DNA from: Caccoplasma sp905210875 | GTDB taxonomy: Bacteria > Bacteroidota > Bacteroidia > Bacteroidales > UBA11471 | Direction of reading: 5' to 3' | Assembly: GCA_963931635.1 (NCBI GenBank) | Contig: OZ007034.1 | Coordinates: 1,178,001-1,242,000 of the forward strand | Length of the DNA stretch: 64,000 nt | Part shown: piece by piece, positions 52,058 through 61,276 of the stretch | Numbering within the stretch: position 1 is the stretch's first letter | How the letters are laid out: the number at the start of each line of letters is the position of its first letter | Position numbers and translations under genes: made by a program | Notes under the pieces: generated by a model | The model's input: the letters and a program-made list of their open reading frames with translations, nothing else | The model's database searches: none | What the model was told of the DNA's origin: nothing

Positions 52058-52089
52058 CGGGAGAGGCTCGGTAGGGTCTCTCCCGTTTT
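52058..52089 (+). terminator. Terminator after the winged-helix gene
   Basis: CGGGAGAG (52058-52065) pairs with CTCTCCCG (52078-52085), then TTTT. Confidence 0.75.
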
Positions 52090-52152
52090 GTATGCAAAAA
52101 TTGTAATGAAAGAGGGGCGTATTGATGTCAACTCAGACAATAAAGAAAACCT

Positions 52153-55100
52153 TTATCGGGCGAGGTCGAGCTTGATGGTGATGCCGATGTCGCTGTTGAG
52201 GGTGGGGTAGCTGCTCGACGAAATGAGCGGCGTGGAAATTTGCAGGTCGTAGTAGGCTTGTAGGGTGATGTAACGGCTGAGTTTGTACTCGGCCGAGTAC
52301 TTCATGTTGATGGACTTGTTGCCGGCCGTGGCCTGGGTGTAGTTCTGCTCGATGCGGCGAATGAGGGAATGGGTCTTGGCAAACGAGAAGTCGCCCCGCA
52401 GGTTGAGGTCGTTGCTGTATGTGCCCTGTTTCCCTCCTTTGCCCGAGAAGAAGCCGCGCAGCCCGGTAATCTTGTAGCCCACCCCTACGGTAACGTCCTG
52501 GGTGATGGCCTCGACCAGTTGCACCGAGGAGATGCTCAGGTTGAGGTTGCGGCTGTTTTTATAGGCGAGGCTGCCCGACAGGTTGTTTTTGAGGGTGAAG
52601 TCGATACCCAGCAGCGGAGAGAAACTCTCTACTATTGTTACCGACGAGATGTCGTAGGGCGACGAGGGGGTGGGAAGTCCCGTCTGTGAATCTTTGACAA
52701 AGCCCATGTCGCCTCCCACGCCGGCCCAGTTGAGGTAAGACGAGAAACTGGTTACGTTGTAGGTGCATTTGTAGGCGTGGGATATGATGAAGTTCTTGAA
52801 ATATTTCTGCATCCGTTTCAGCCGCGACAGTCCGTCGTAGGTAACTTTCCAGTTGGGAATAAGCTGGCTCCACGAGGGAAAAGCCGTGAGTTCTATTTCG
52901 TTGGCGTCTTGCCCGGTGTAGGCGGCGATGAAGGCCGGTATCATGACGTCGGCCGAGCTGGCGTTTATGCCTCCGTTTATACTGTTGTAGGGTTGCCCGG
53001 CCAAGTTGCTTTCGCCTAAGAAGTCGGCGGCCGGATAGAGGGTACGGGCATAGCGGCTTTCCAGACGGTCGGCAACGATTTGCCGGTTTTGCAGGAAGCG
53101 GTCGAATGCGTCGGACTGGTATCCGTTGTCGGGCGACAGTTTCTTCATCGAGGTCGGTATGGCCATGTGAGTCATGGTGAAGCTGCCTCCCTGTATGGTG
53201 GGTTTGTTGTCGTACATGAAATAGATTTGGTCGTTGTGGCTCTGGCTGCGGGCGATGTTGAGGGTGATTTTAAATCCTCTCAGCGGTTCGAGCACGATGT
53301 CGGCCTGCAAGTCGTTGGTGCGATTGTGTATGGCCGGACTGATGAGCGAGGAGTCCTGGGTCATGAGCCAGTTATTGTCGACAGCCTGGTCGATGTAGCC
53401 GGTACCCACGGTGGCAAAGGCAAAGCCCAGACCCGGAGACATGGCTCCGTAGGCCGTCGACTGTCCGAAGATGTCGCCTATCGATGGCTCGAACGACGGC
53501 AGGGTCATGGCACGGGTGTTGCTGAACTGCACGTTGACGCTACGCAGCATCATGGCAAAGCGGGTGAGATAGAGCCCGGCCTGGTACCACTTGTTCTCTT
53601 CGCGCCGTTTCCCCGGCAGTACGGTAACGATGACGCGTTCGTCGGCGCGGGTCTCGATGCGTATCGTGTTGGCATCGACGACCTTGTATTTGATGGGGTA
53701 GGCTTCGCCTTTGAGGGTGGCCGATACGACGGGTTTCTTGCTGTCGAGGTTGTGGCGTACGAGGGTCGATGTGTCGGCACGCAGGGTGACGGTGCGCTGG
53801 TAGCGGTTGCGCTTCTGCGGGGTGCGGCTGTTGTTGCCCCGGTTGTTGAATTTCTGGTTGACCGATTTCAGGAACTTCGACTTGTTGTAGAGGCTCTCGA
53901 AGTTGAAACGTCCGTTTACCGAGAGGCGACCCTGGTTGCTGATGGAGTTGCCCACCGAGGTGGTGTCGTCGATGGTGGCGCCGCGGTCCCAGTTATAGGT
54001 GGCGTTGTAAGACGAGGTGAGGCTTATCCAGTTGAGCGAGGGTATGTTGTTGAGGGGCACGTTGAAGGTGGCGTTGAAACTCTGCTGGTATTCCCACGGG
54101 GTGCCGAAGTGGCGCAGGCTGTTCTTTACCGAGTCTTTCCACACCGTATATTCGTCGGCAAAGAGGCGTTTGTTTACGGCTCCAGACGGCTCTTCGATGC
54201 GGGCGTTGGTGGCGGTCGACAGGTTCATCGAGAGGCTTTGCAGGAAATTCCACTGTATGGCAAACTGACGGTCCCACAGGAAACTCTTGCTCACCGACAC
54301 GGGCAGCGTTACATCGCCTTCGTCGATGCTGCGTAACTGCTGCTCGTAGTAGTAACGCGATATGCTGGTGCCGAACGAGAGGTTGTTGGGCAGGTAGTTG
54401 ATGCTCATCTTTTTGAGAACGTTGAGGCTCTTCGATTTCGACTTTATCTTTCCGAAGGGCTGCCACGGCTTGATGAGGGGCGAGTAGCTGTATATGAGGT
54501 TGCCGTTGTAGGTATTGGTGTTTTCGTAGGCGGTGGTCGGGTCGTTCTCGTGCTGCTTGTTCTGTGAGTAGCTGAACGTGAAGTTGCCCGGGTCGTAGGG
54601 CATGGGGTTTTTGCTCTTGATGTCGACCTTGAAGCCCGAGAGGCTGAAACTCTTTACGGTCGACTGGGTTATTGAGAGCTGTTTTATCGAGTCGCGCGCG
54701 GCATCGTTGGCGGCGGCTTCGAGGGCATCGGAGAGCAGTATGTCCTGGTCGAGCGGGTTGTATTTGGGCAGCGATTTCTCCATCGTGTAGGAGTAGAAAA
54801 TCGGTGCCTTGATTTTGGCTTTCTCGGGGAAGAAGCGGCCCAGGTCGACCATGGCGGCGAAGTTGTACTGGTAGAGGTCGTCGAGCCGACGCTCGCTCAG
54901 GCTCTGGTCGATGCCGCCGAAACCGGTCGTCTCTACCAGTCCGCTCATGTTGAGGGTGGCGATGTCCGACACGGCCAGGTTGAGGTTGCCCTTGGCGGCC
55001 CAGCCGCCCTCTTCGTTGAAACCTTTGAGGCGCAGCTCGTTTATCCACACGGTGGCACTCTTCTTGCGGCCCGAGTTGTTGCGCACGCCCACGAGTATGG

Positions 55101-57417
55101 TTTTTACGTTCGAGAGCGAGGGGTTACCCATGACGGTGATTTTGTTGGTCGGCTTGTCGGGGTCGTAGCTCGAATAGGGTGTGGTGCTGCTCACGCCCGA
55201 GCCGTTGGTGTTCTGGGCGATGTTGCGCTCCTGTTTCAGCGAGGTGAGCAGTTCGAGGGGGAAGTCAAACATATTGGCCTCGGGCCACACCTTTTCCTGG
55301 TCGGTCGAACTGTATGTGTTGTAGCGGCCGGCCGGGGTGAGCTGCAAGGGTATTTCGTATTCGTAGTAGTTGTTGCAGTAGTCCGAACCCAGGCGAATGA
55401 ATATCGACAGTTCGCCGTTTTTCAGGTCGGTGTTGTCGTCGATGAGTTGTTCGGCATGGGTAAACATTTGCAGGCTCTTGTAGTTGCGCATGTCGGTGCC
55501 GGCGCTTTTGTAAATGGCCCGGGCATTCTTCGATGGCAGATCTCTGATGGTGAGCGAGATGGCCTGCTCGTTGAGTTGGGTAATCTGCGACTGGTCGGGC
55601 GAGATGATGCGGGTTACGCCCGGGGGAAGTACATAGTTGACGGGTGTCTGGCCGGCGTTTTCCTCGATGTTGACCACCGACACGTCGATGTCGCCCTCGG
55701 CGGGGGCATTGCTGCTGCCGCTAATGTCGGAGTGCAGTTTGTACTCGTAGGTGCGCCATTCGCCGCGTACCAGTTCGAGGGTGGCAAAGCGCAGGTGGGT
55801 CTCTTTGTTGAAGCCCGTGAGGAAGATGCGGGCAAACCGTATGCTCGAAAAGTCCTGTATCGACCCGATGGTCTGGCGCGGCTCGTGCGAGGCGTCTTCG
55901 CTGTCGTCGCGCAGGGGTATCTTGAACTGGTACCACCGCACTGTCGACGACTCGCCGTTGCGCAGCGGCACCGTTACCGTCCGCACGTCGGTAATGTAGT
56001 TGCTGCCCACCTGCAAGGCCTCGGGGGTGATTTTCACGGCATACTGGTAGTAACGCTCGTACTCGTCGAGGGTGTTGTCCTGGTTGATGTCTTCGACGTC
56101 GGGCACGCTGCGCGACGACTGGTAGTAGCGGTCGTCGACCTCGTCGGCCGAGAGGGAGTTCCCCTCGGTGCCGTTGTAGTATTTGTACCGGGTGAGAATG
56201 TCGGTCTCTTCCTCGTTGAAACGTTCGCTCAGGAAGTATTGGTAGTTGTCGCGGGCGGGGTCGTTCAGCGGGGAGTGTGGGTCGGCCAGCATGCGGTTGA
56301 TCGCCGTACCTGAGAGTTTGGCACGGAGCCCGGCGACAAATTCCTGATAAGAGGAGAAGCCGGCTTCGTCGTCGTCGGAGAGCCCGTCGAGACCCACGTC
56401 TTGCCGCACACGGGCGCCGCTGCTGTTGTCGAAGGCGTAGGTGAGCGACTGCTGCCGCGAGACACGTCCCCACACCGTGGTGGAGAGGTAAGAGGTATCG
56501 TTGTTGATGGGGAGGCCGTTTTCGTAGGATTTCATGCCGTCTTTGAGAATGTCTTCCGACACCTCTCCGAAGTTGAAGTAGAGCATACCCCCCTTGTTGC
56601 TGCCGTCTTCGTTGTAGAGGAAGGGGTCCATGAGCCAGAATTGCAGGTACTCGATGTTGGAGTTGTCAAAGTCGGTGATATCCATCTTGCGCATGATGCC
56701 TGCCCACCGTTTTTCGGGGTTGAGCAGCCGGCCCTCTTCGTCGATGTTCTGGGCGTCGGTGTTGTAGGGTCCGTGCTCTTGCGGGTAGTAGGAGAGGTTG
56801 AGTACCTGCATGACCGACGACTCGCCGTAGTTAAGTTCCTTGTTGGGGAACACCTCGGTGTATTCTACCTCGCGCACGTAGTGGTTGGAGAGTTGTTCGA
56901 GGTCGTTCTTGATGTGGGCGGGCGTGGCCGACGAGTTGCGCTGCGTAAAGATGCGGTCGATGTAGTACCAGGCCAGCAGTGCCCGGTTGCGGCCGTAGTT
57001 GAGGTCGTTCGACAGCGACGACTCCATGAACATAGAAGGCGTGGCCGACAGTGTCCATGAGTAGGGCGTGCGTATGTCGATGGTCGTTTGCGAGCCCTCG
57101 AAGTCGTCGAGATAGGAGAGCGAGGAGGCATTTTTCTTCTCACCCGGAATGAGTTGGGCAAACTCGGCGGTGAGCGATAGCCGCGACGGAGCGGTGGCTG
57201 TCACGGTGGGTATCTTGTTGAGCCACGAGGTGAGCCACTGGAACTCGGTGTTGTAGGAGGTGTTGATACCCCACAGCGTGTTGTTGAGTACTTCGCTGCC
57301 GAGGTTTACCTTCTCGGTGAGGGCCTTCTCTTTCATGTGCATGAGGGTGAGCCCCAGGTTGAAGTCGGGCGTGAAGGCGTAGTTGAGGTCGAGGCCCACC
57401 AGCGTCTTGCGCTGCAT
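52153..57417 (-). CDS. sprA: SprA, main C-terminal segment (type IX secretion translocon)
   Basis: An unbroken 1754-residue stretch of SprA, the giant outer-membrane barrel that forms the pore of the Bacteroidetes type IX secretion system (Sov in Porphyromonas). It opens in mid-protein (MQRKTLVGLDLNYAF), not at a true start: the preceding gene part at 57418-59569 continues the same protein in other frames. Recognisable SprA traits are the repeated SprA_N-type segments (QRKTLVGLDLNYAFTPDFNLGL), the long alternating strands, the KGYINELRLKGFNEEGGWAAKGNLNLAVSD-like region (about residues 800-840, here VWINELRLKGFNEEGGW), and the conserved barrel end ITIKLDLAR. Full-length SprA is about 2400-2500 residues, which fits 52153-59569. 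Convergent with the winged-helix gene. Confidence 0.88.
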   Translation of the reverse strand: MQRKTLVGLDLNYAFTPDFNLGLTLMHMKEKALTEKVNLGSEVLNNTLWGINTSYNTEFQWLTSWLNKIPTVTATAPSRLSLTAEFAQLIPGEKKNASSLSYLDDFEGSQTTIDIRTPYSWTLSATPSMFMESSLSNDLNYGRNRALLAWYYIDRIFTQRNSSATPAHIKNDLEQLSNHYVREVEYTEVFPNKELNYGESSVMQVLNLSYYPQEHGPYNTDAQNIDEEGRLLNPEKRWAGIMRKMDITDFDNSNIEYLQFWLMDPFLYNEDGSNKGGMLYFNFGEVSEDILKDGMKSYENGLPINNDTSYLSTTVWGRVSRQQSLTYAFDNSSGARVRQDVGLDGLSDDDEAGFSSYQEFVAGLRAKLSGTAINRMLADPHSPLNDPARDNYQYFLSERFNEEETDILTRYKYYNGTEGNSLSADEVDDRYYQSSRSVPDVEDINQDNTLDEYERYYQYAVKITPEALQVGSNYITDVRTVTVPLRNGESSTVRWYQFKIPLRDDSEDASHEPRQTIGSIQDFSSIRFARIFLTGFNKETHLRFATLELVRGEWRTYEYKLHSDISGSSNAPAEGDIDVSVVNIEENAGQTPVNYVLPPGVTRIISPDQSQITQLNEQAISLTIRDLPSKNARAIYKSAGTDMRNYKSLQMFTHAEQLIDDNTDLKNGELSIFIRLGSDYCNNYYEYEIPLQLTPAGRYNTYSSTDQEKVWPEANMFDFPLELLTSLKQERNIAQNTNGSGVSSTTPYSSYDPDKPTNKITVMGNPSLSNVKTILVGVRNNSGRKKSATVWINELRLKGFNEEGGWAAKGNLNLAVSDIATLNMSGLVETTGFGGIDQSLSERRLDDLYQYNFAAMVDLGRFFPEKAKIKAPIFYSYTMEKSLPKYNPLDQDILLSDALEAAANDAARDSIKQLSITQSTVKSFSLSGFKVDIKSKNPMPYDPGNFTFSYSQNKQHENDPTTAYENTNTYNGNLIYSYSPLIKPWQPFGKIKSKSKSLNVLKKMSINYLPNNLSFGTSISRYYYEQQLRSIDEGDVTLPVSVSKSFLWDRQFAIQWNFLQSLSMNLSTATNARIEEPSGAVNKRLFADEYTVWKDSVKNSLRHFGTPWEYQQSFNATFNVPLNNIPSLNWISLTSSYNATYNWDRGATIDDTTSVGNSISNQGRLSVNGRFNFESLYNKSKFLKSVNQKFNNRGNNSRTPQKRNRYQRTVTLRADTSTLVRHNLDSKKPVVSATLKGEAYPIKYKVVDANTIRIETRADERVIVTVLPGKRREENKWYQAGLYLTRFAMMLRSVNVQFSNTRAMTLPSFEPSIGDIFGQSTAYGAMSPGLGFAFATVGTGYIDQAVDNNWLMTQDSSLISPAIHNRTNDLQADIVLEPLRGFKITLNIARSQSHNDQIYFMYDNKPTIQGGSFTMTHMAIPTSMKKLSPDNGYQSDAFDRFLQNRQIVADRLESRYARTLYPAADFLGESNLAGQPYNSINGGINASSADVMIPAFIAAYTGQDANEIELTAFPSWSQLIPNWKVTYDGLSRLKRMQKYFKNFIISHAYKCTYNVTSFSSYLNWAGVGGDMGFVKDSQTGLPTPSSPYDISSVTIVESFSPLLGIDFTLKNNLSGSLAYKNSRNLNLSISSVQLVEAITQDVTVGVGYKITGLRGFFSGKGGKQGTYSNDLNLRGDFSFAKTHSLIRRIEQNYTQATAGNKSINMKYSAEYKLSRYITLQAYYDLQISTPLISSSSYPTLNSDIGITIKLDLAR

Positions 57418-59569
57418 GCTCAGCTTTGGTTTTCGAACGAGACGTCGATGCTGGTGCCCGAGTCGATGTAGCTCTGGTTGAGAATCGTTACCACACCCAT
57501 GTTGTAGTCGACCGTGTAGTCGACATTCTCGGTGAGGGTTACGCCGCCGGCGGTTACCCGCACCGACCCGCGTGGAATGTTGAAGGCATTGAGGTGTATC
57601 TCGGAGCTGTACGAGGCCTGGTATTCACCTTTGAGAATGAACTTGTTCTTGTCGGCAAACTGCTTGGCCACGGTGAGGGTCGAGTCGTAGAGCTCTGGTA
57701 GGCGTAGCGTGAGCGTCGGGGGTGCCGATGGCTGCCTGCAAGTGCGAGCCGAACGGCTCTACGACCGGGAAGATGATGCGTCCCGACGACGGCAGTACGG
57801 TGTAGCCCGACACGTAGTCGAAGATACCGTCGGAGTTGGTCTCCTGGTTGTTGTCGAGCCGGTCGAGGTTCATCACCTGCAAGAGGGTCTTCTCCTTGAT
57901 GTTGCCCACCGGCAGGTAGGCGGTGTTGGTACCGGCCGAGTCGTTCTGGTAGTAGATGTTGAGACGGAAATTTTCCTGCTCTATCTGGTAGGCGCCCAGC
58001 GAGTAGACGTTTTTCATCATCAAGTCCCAAATCGGTTTCTTGTTGGTGACGGTCGAGCCTTTCAGCATCTTGACGTAGAGGCTCTGTTCGGTGTCGGTGA
58101 TGTCGGTCGAAAACTCTCCCACCTGGTAGGTCTGTCCGTTCTTGGTGTACTCAAAGGCCACGGCAAGCACCTCGTCGCTCGACAGCTGGCTGTTGAGAGA
58201 GGACGTAACCGAGCTGGCTGTTGAGAGTATATTCCGACGACGACAGCAGGCGGGCGCTCTCTATCTTGGCATAGTCTTCGCCGCCGTAGATGCCAAAGGC
58301 TTCGAGGGGGCTCAACGCCCTGTGTGGCCCGGCTGATGTAGCGGGCGTCGGGGTAGGAAGCGATGATGTCGTTGTAGAGGCTGTTGGCCGTGTTTGAGGG
58401 ATATTGTGCGCCGGTGGTCGACCAGTGGTTGCTGGCCAGGTTGTCGGCCTGGGTCTCACCCAGGTCGGCAAAGGCCACGATGTTGCGGGCGTTGTCGTAG
58501 GAGCCCTGCTTGTTGGTGACCCATATCTCGATGCGGTTGATGGTGATACCCGATGTGATGTAGGGCAGCCGCAAGATGAAGTTGTCGTAGTTGTCGCGGA
58601 AGTAGTGGGCCAGGAAGAAGTGCCGGTTCTGGTCGTAGGCATCGACTCCGATTTCAAATTCGGTGGTCTGGCTGCCGCCTTCGCTGCTCACCGTCTTTGA
58701 GTCGGTCTCCTGCTGCGACACGAGTCCGGTAACGGTCAGTTTGCCAAATTGCAGGGTCGTTTTCAGACCGAAGAGCGAGGTACCGCCCCGTATGAGCGAC
58801 GAGCCGGTGGTCATGCTGATGTTACCTCCCTCGATGGTCTTGATGATTTGGTCTTCATCGCCTTCGTATTTCAGGCTCATCTTCTGGGCGTCGAAGTCGA
58901 AGGTGGCGTCGGTATTGTAGGTCATGTTGAACCCTATCTTCGTACCTACCGATGCGTTGATGTTGGCCTGAATTTTTTCGTCGAAGTCGAAGTAGGTCTT
59001 CTTCCGGGCGCTCTCAGCCAGGGCGGGGTTGTCGATTTTGTTGGTAACGAGGCTGAGGGTGAGGCTCATCGACCCGCTGGTTTTGAGCCGCACGCCACCC
59101 GGGCCGAATACCTTGTCGAGGGCCTGTATGTTGAACTGCATGTCGAGGAAGTCAAACTCGGTGCCCCCCTTGGCAAAGTTTTCGGCGTTTTTGGCCCGGT
59201 AATATTCCTGCATCGATTTTGGAGCGAGTAGTCGCTGTACTCGTCGGCGGTGAGCATGAAGGGGGTCGACACCTCCATGTCGCCCACCTTGGTGCGTATT
59301 ACGTAGCAGTTGGTCTTGGCATCGTACTCGACTTCGGTGCGGACATTTTCGGGGGTCTTCAAGTCGGCCGGCGGCAGCCGGTGCAGGTCGTCGAAGGTTT
59401 CTATCGAGGTTTTGGCAACGGGGAAGCGCGACGGGGTGCGCGGTATGGTATCGCTTGCGGCGACCTGTTACACTAGATCGCGTGTTGCTTGTGATGAGGC
59501 TCCGGCGGAATATAGGCATATTCCGCTTATAACCAGAATGTTATATATGGCAAAAAGTCTCTTTCTCAT
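57418..59569 (-). pseudogene. sprA: SprA N-terminal region, broken by one stop and about five shifts
   Basis: From ATG 59569 a signal peptide (MRKRLFAIYNILVISG) is followed by TAA at 59468-59470, after which the same frame resumes QVAASDTIPRTPSRF. Further breaks, each fitting one gained or lost base: a four-base A-run at 59217-59220 (before SMQEYYRAKNAENF), an extra base near 58318-58320 (before ALSPLEAFGIYGGEDY), an extra base near 58199-58204 (before SLNSQLSSDEVLAVAF), one or two lost bases near 57690-57710 (before ELYDSTLTVAKQFADK), and one near 57418-57422 (before the main segment). Between breaks the protein is well kept, so this is either very recent decay or error-prone sequence. It follows ruvA by 60 bases, the usual sprA context. 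Confidence 0.85.
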
Positions 59570-59629
59570 TATCAGACGGTCGCCGTGGGGCCAATCGTTT
59601 TCTATTTCTCCGACCGTCGATACAAGTGA

Positions 59630-60214
59630 TTACAGCATTTTCAATGCAGTCTTTATCAGGCTTTCGACTTTGAGGGTCGGATTCTCTTTTAACAGCTTCT
59701 GCACGACCTTTTGTGAGGCAGCCTGGGGGAATCCCAGCATCACCAGTGCGGCGACAGCCTCATCTTGCAATTCCTGCTGTTGGGTCGTTGGGCTTATAAG
59801 TAACGTATTACCCCCTGCTTTTATTTTATCTTTGAGGTCAACAATTATGCGTTCGGCTGTTTTGGCTCCGATACCCTTCACCGATTTGAGCGTATTGACC
59901 TGTCCTGTAGCGATAACCTGTTCGAGTTCGGCCGGTGAAAGCGACGAGAGAATCATGCGTGCCGTGTTGGGGCCCACGCCCGATACCGAGATGAGCAGCA
60001 GGAAGAGTTCGCGCTCCCGCCGGTCGACAAACCCGTAGAGGAGGTGTGCATCTTCGCGTATGGCTTCGTAGACGTATAGGCGTGTTTCCCGACCTACGGC
60101 CAGTGTGCTGTATGTGGTAAGGGTGATGTTGAGACCGTAGCCTACGCCTTGGCAGTCGATAACGGCAAGTGTGGGGGTGAGTTCGGCGACTTCGCCGCGA
60201 ATATATTCTATCAT
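59630..60214 (-). CDS. ruvA: Holliday junction branch migration protein RuvA
   Basis: A 194-residue DNA-binding subunit of RuvAB. The N-terminal OB fold (about 1-62) begins MIEYIRGEVAELTPTLAVIDCQGVGYGLNI. The middle helix-hairpin-helix pair contains LLISVSGVGPNTARMILS and LKSVKGIGAKTAERIIVDLKDK. The C-terminal three-helix domain (about 145-194) contains EAVAALVMLGFPQAASQKVVQKLL and contacts RuvB. Length and domains are normal. It is the first gene of the unit ruvA-sprA; ruvB is not nearby. Confidence 0.97.
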   Translation of the reverse strand: MIEYIRGEVAELTPTLAVIDCQGVGYGLNITLTTYSTLAVGRETRLYVYEAIREDAHLLYGFVDRRERELFLLLISVSGVGPNTARMILSSLSPAELEQVIATGQVNTLKSVKGIGAKTAERIIVDLKDKIKAGGNTLLISPTTQQQELQDEAVAALVMLGFPQAASQKVVQKLLKENPTLKVESLIKTALKML

Positions 60215-60260
60215 GGTGAGAATGGAGATATTACGGGTTGGTACCGGTTAAACATAAAAA

Positions 60261-60295
60261 ACAGAACAGTCGGCAACTCTTACCGACGGTTCTGT
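60261..60295 (-). terminator. Terminator after the bactofilin gene
   Basis: ACAGAAC-A-GTCGG (60261-60273) pairs with CCGAC-G-GTTCTGT (60283-60295); on the minus strand TTTTT follows. It separates the bactofilin gene from ruvA. Confidence 0.75.
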
Positions 60296-60363
60296 TGATG
60301 GTTTGTTGCGGAGGCAGTCCGTTTATCGGGACTGTTTCTTGGCGAGGATACATCCCTTGCAGG

Positions 60364-60729
60364 CTATTTCTCCTCTTTGCCGGTGCGTCGGGCATCTTGC
60401 ATCTTGCAACTTCCGTTAAAGATGGCTTTGGGCTCGATAATCAGTGTTTGCGTGGTAATGTCGCCTTCGACATTGGATGTTGCTTTCAAGGTGAGGGTAT
60501 CCTGTATGGTGAGGTTGCCATTGACTTTTCCGTTGATTTCGGCATTGGCGGCCATGATGTTTCCCTGAATATGGGATTGTTCGCCGATAATTACTTTTCC
60601 TGTGCATTCGATGTTGCCTTGCAGGGTGCCGTCGATGCGTATGTCGCTTGCGGCATTGATGTTGCCCACAATCGTGGTGTTGACCGAAAAGTTGTTGTGA
60701 ATCATTCCGTTGGCAGGCTCTTTGCTCAT
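60364..60729 (-). CDS. Bactofilin (polymer-forming cytoskeletal protein)
   Basis: A 121-residue bactofilin. After a short polar N-terminus (MSKEPANGMIHNNFSVNTTIVGNI) the core is a right-handed beta-helix built from turns such as ASDIRIDGTLQGNIECTGKVIIGEQSHIQGNIMAANAEINGKVNGNLTIQDTLTLKATSNVEGDITTQTLIIEPKA. Bactofilins form filaments at the inner membrane and place cell-wall or envelope proteins. The C-terminal tail is short. No M23 peptidase partner, often found beside bactofilins, is next to it here. Confidence 0.92.
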   Translation of the reverse strand: MSKEPANGMIHNNFSVNTTIVGNINAASDIRIDGTLQGNIECTGKVIIGEQSHIQGNIMAANAEINGKVNGNLTIQDTLTLKATSNVEGDITTQTLIIEPKAIFNGSCKMQDARRTGKEEK

Positions 60730-60805
60730 ATCATCAGTTTAACGTTGTTTATTTGCAAAAATACAATTTCCCGACAGAATAACACGTTTTTTCTGCAAAA
60801 AGATT

Positions 60806-60813
60806 TATTTTTG
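60806..60813 (+). promoter_or_regulatory. -7 promoter box of folB
   Basis: TATTTTTG matches TAnnTTTG, 19 bases before the folB ATG at 60833. The -33 region is a T-run. Confidence 0.45.
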
Positions 60814-60832
60814 TAGAAAATAACCCCGACAG

Positions 60833-61186
60833 ATGAATACCTCTATTGAACTGAATCGGATGCATTTTTTTGCCTATCACGGAGTCTCCGTTCAGGAGCG
60901 CCGGGTGGGTAACGACTATGAGGTGTCGTTGCGGGTGAGGTACCCGTTTGAACAGGCCATGATGAGCGACAACCTCGACGATACGCTCAATTATGCGGCC
61001 CTTTATGCGCTGGTTGCTGCTGAGATGGCCCGACCGTCGGCGTTGCTCGAACATGTGGCGGGACGCATCTGCCGCGCTCTCTCCGAACGTTTCCCGGCCA
61101 TTACCGGCGGAACGCTGCGTGTGGCCAAGCTCACGCCTCCCATTGCCGGAGAGATAGGCGAGGCTGTTGTTGTCGTGGAGTGGTAG
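60833..61186 (+). CDS. folB: Dihydroneopterin aldolase
   Basis: A 117-residue enzyme of folate synthesis that splits 7,8-dihydroneopterin into hydroxymethyl-dihydropterin and glycolaldehyde. The family pattern is intact: IELNRMHFFAYHGVSVQERRVGNDYEVSLRVRY with the catalytic-side Glu, DDTLNYAALYALV, and LLEHVAGRICRALSERFP ending VAKLTPPIAGEIGEAVVVVEW (catalytic Lys in KLTPP). It acts as an octamer in the cytoplasm. It precedes the type IX Plug gene by about 90 bases on the same strand and may share its transcript. Confidence 0.95.
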   Translation: MNTSIELNRMHFFAYHGVSVQERRVGNDYEVSLRVRYPFEQAMMSDNLDDTLNYAALYALVAAEMARPSALLEHVAGRICRALSERFPAITGGTLRVAKLTPPIAGEIGEAVVVVEW

Positions 61187-61276
61187 CCGGCCGTTGCTAC
61201 TGTATTATTTTGGGGCGAGAAGCCGAAGCCCCGTTTCGAAAAGTGATTGTAAACATATCTAGAATCAGATATCTGT

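Noticed and set aside
53080..54336. Plus-strand open frame of 418 codons opposite sprA
   Set aside because: Val/Gly/Arg-rich shadow of the barrel-coding strand, without a recognisable domain.
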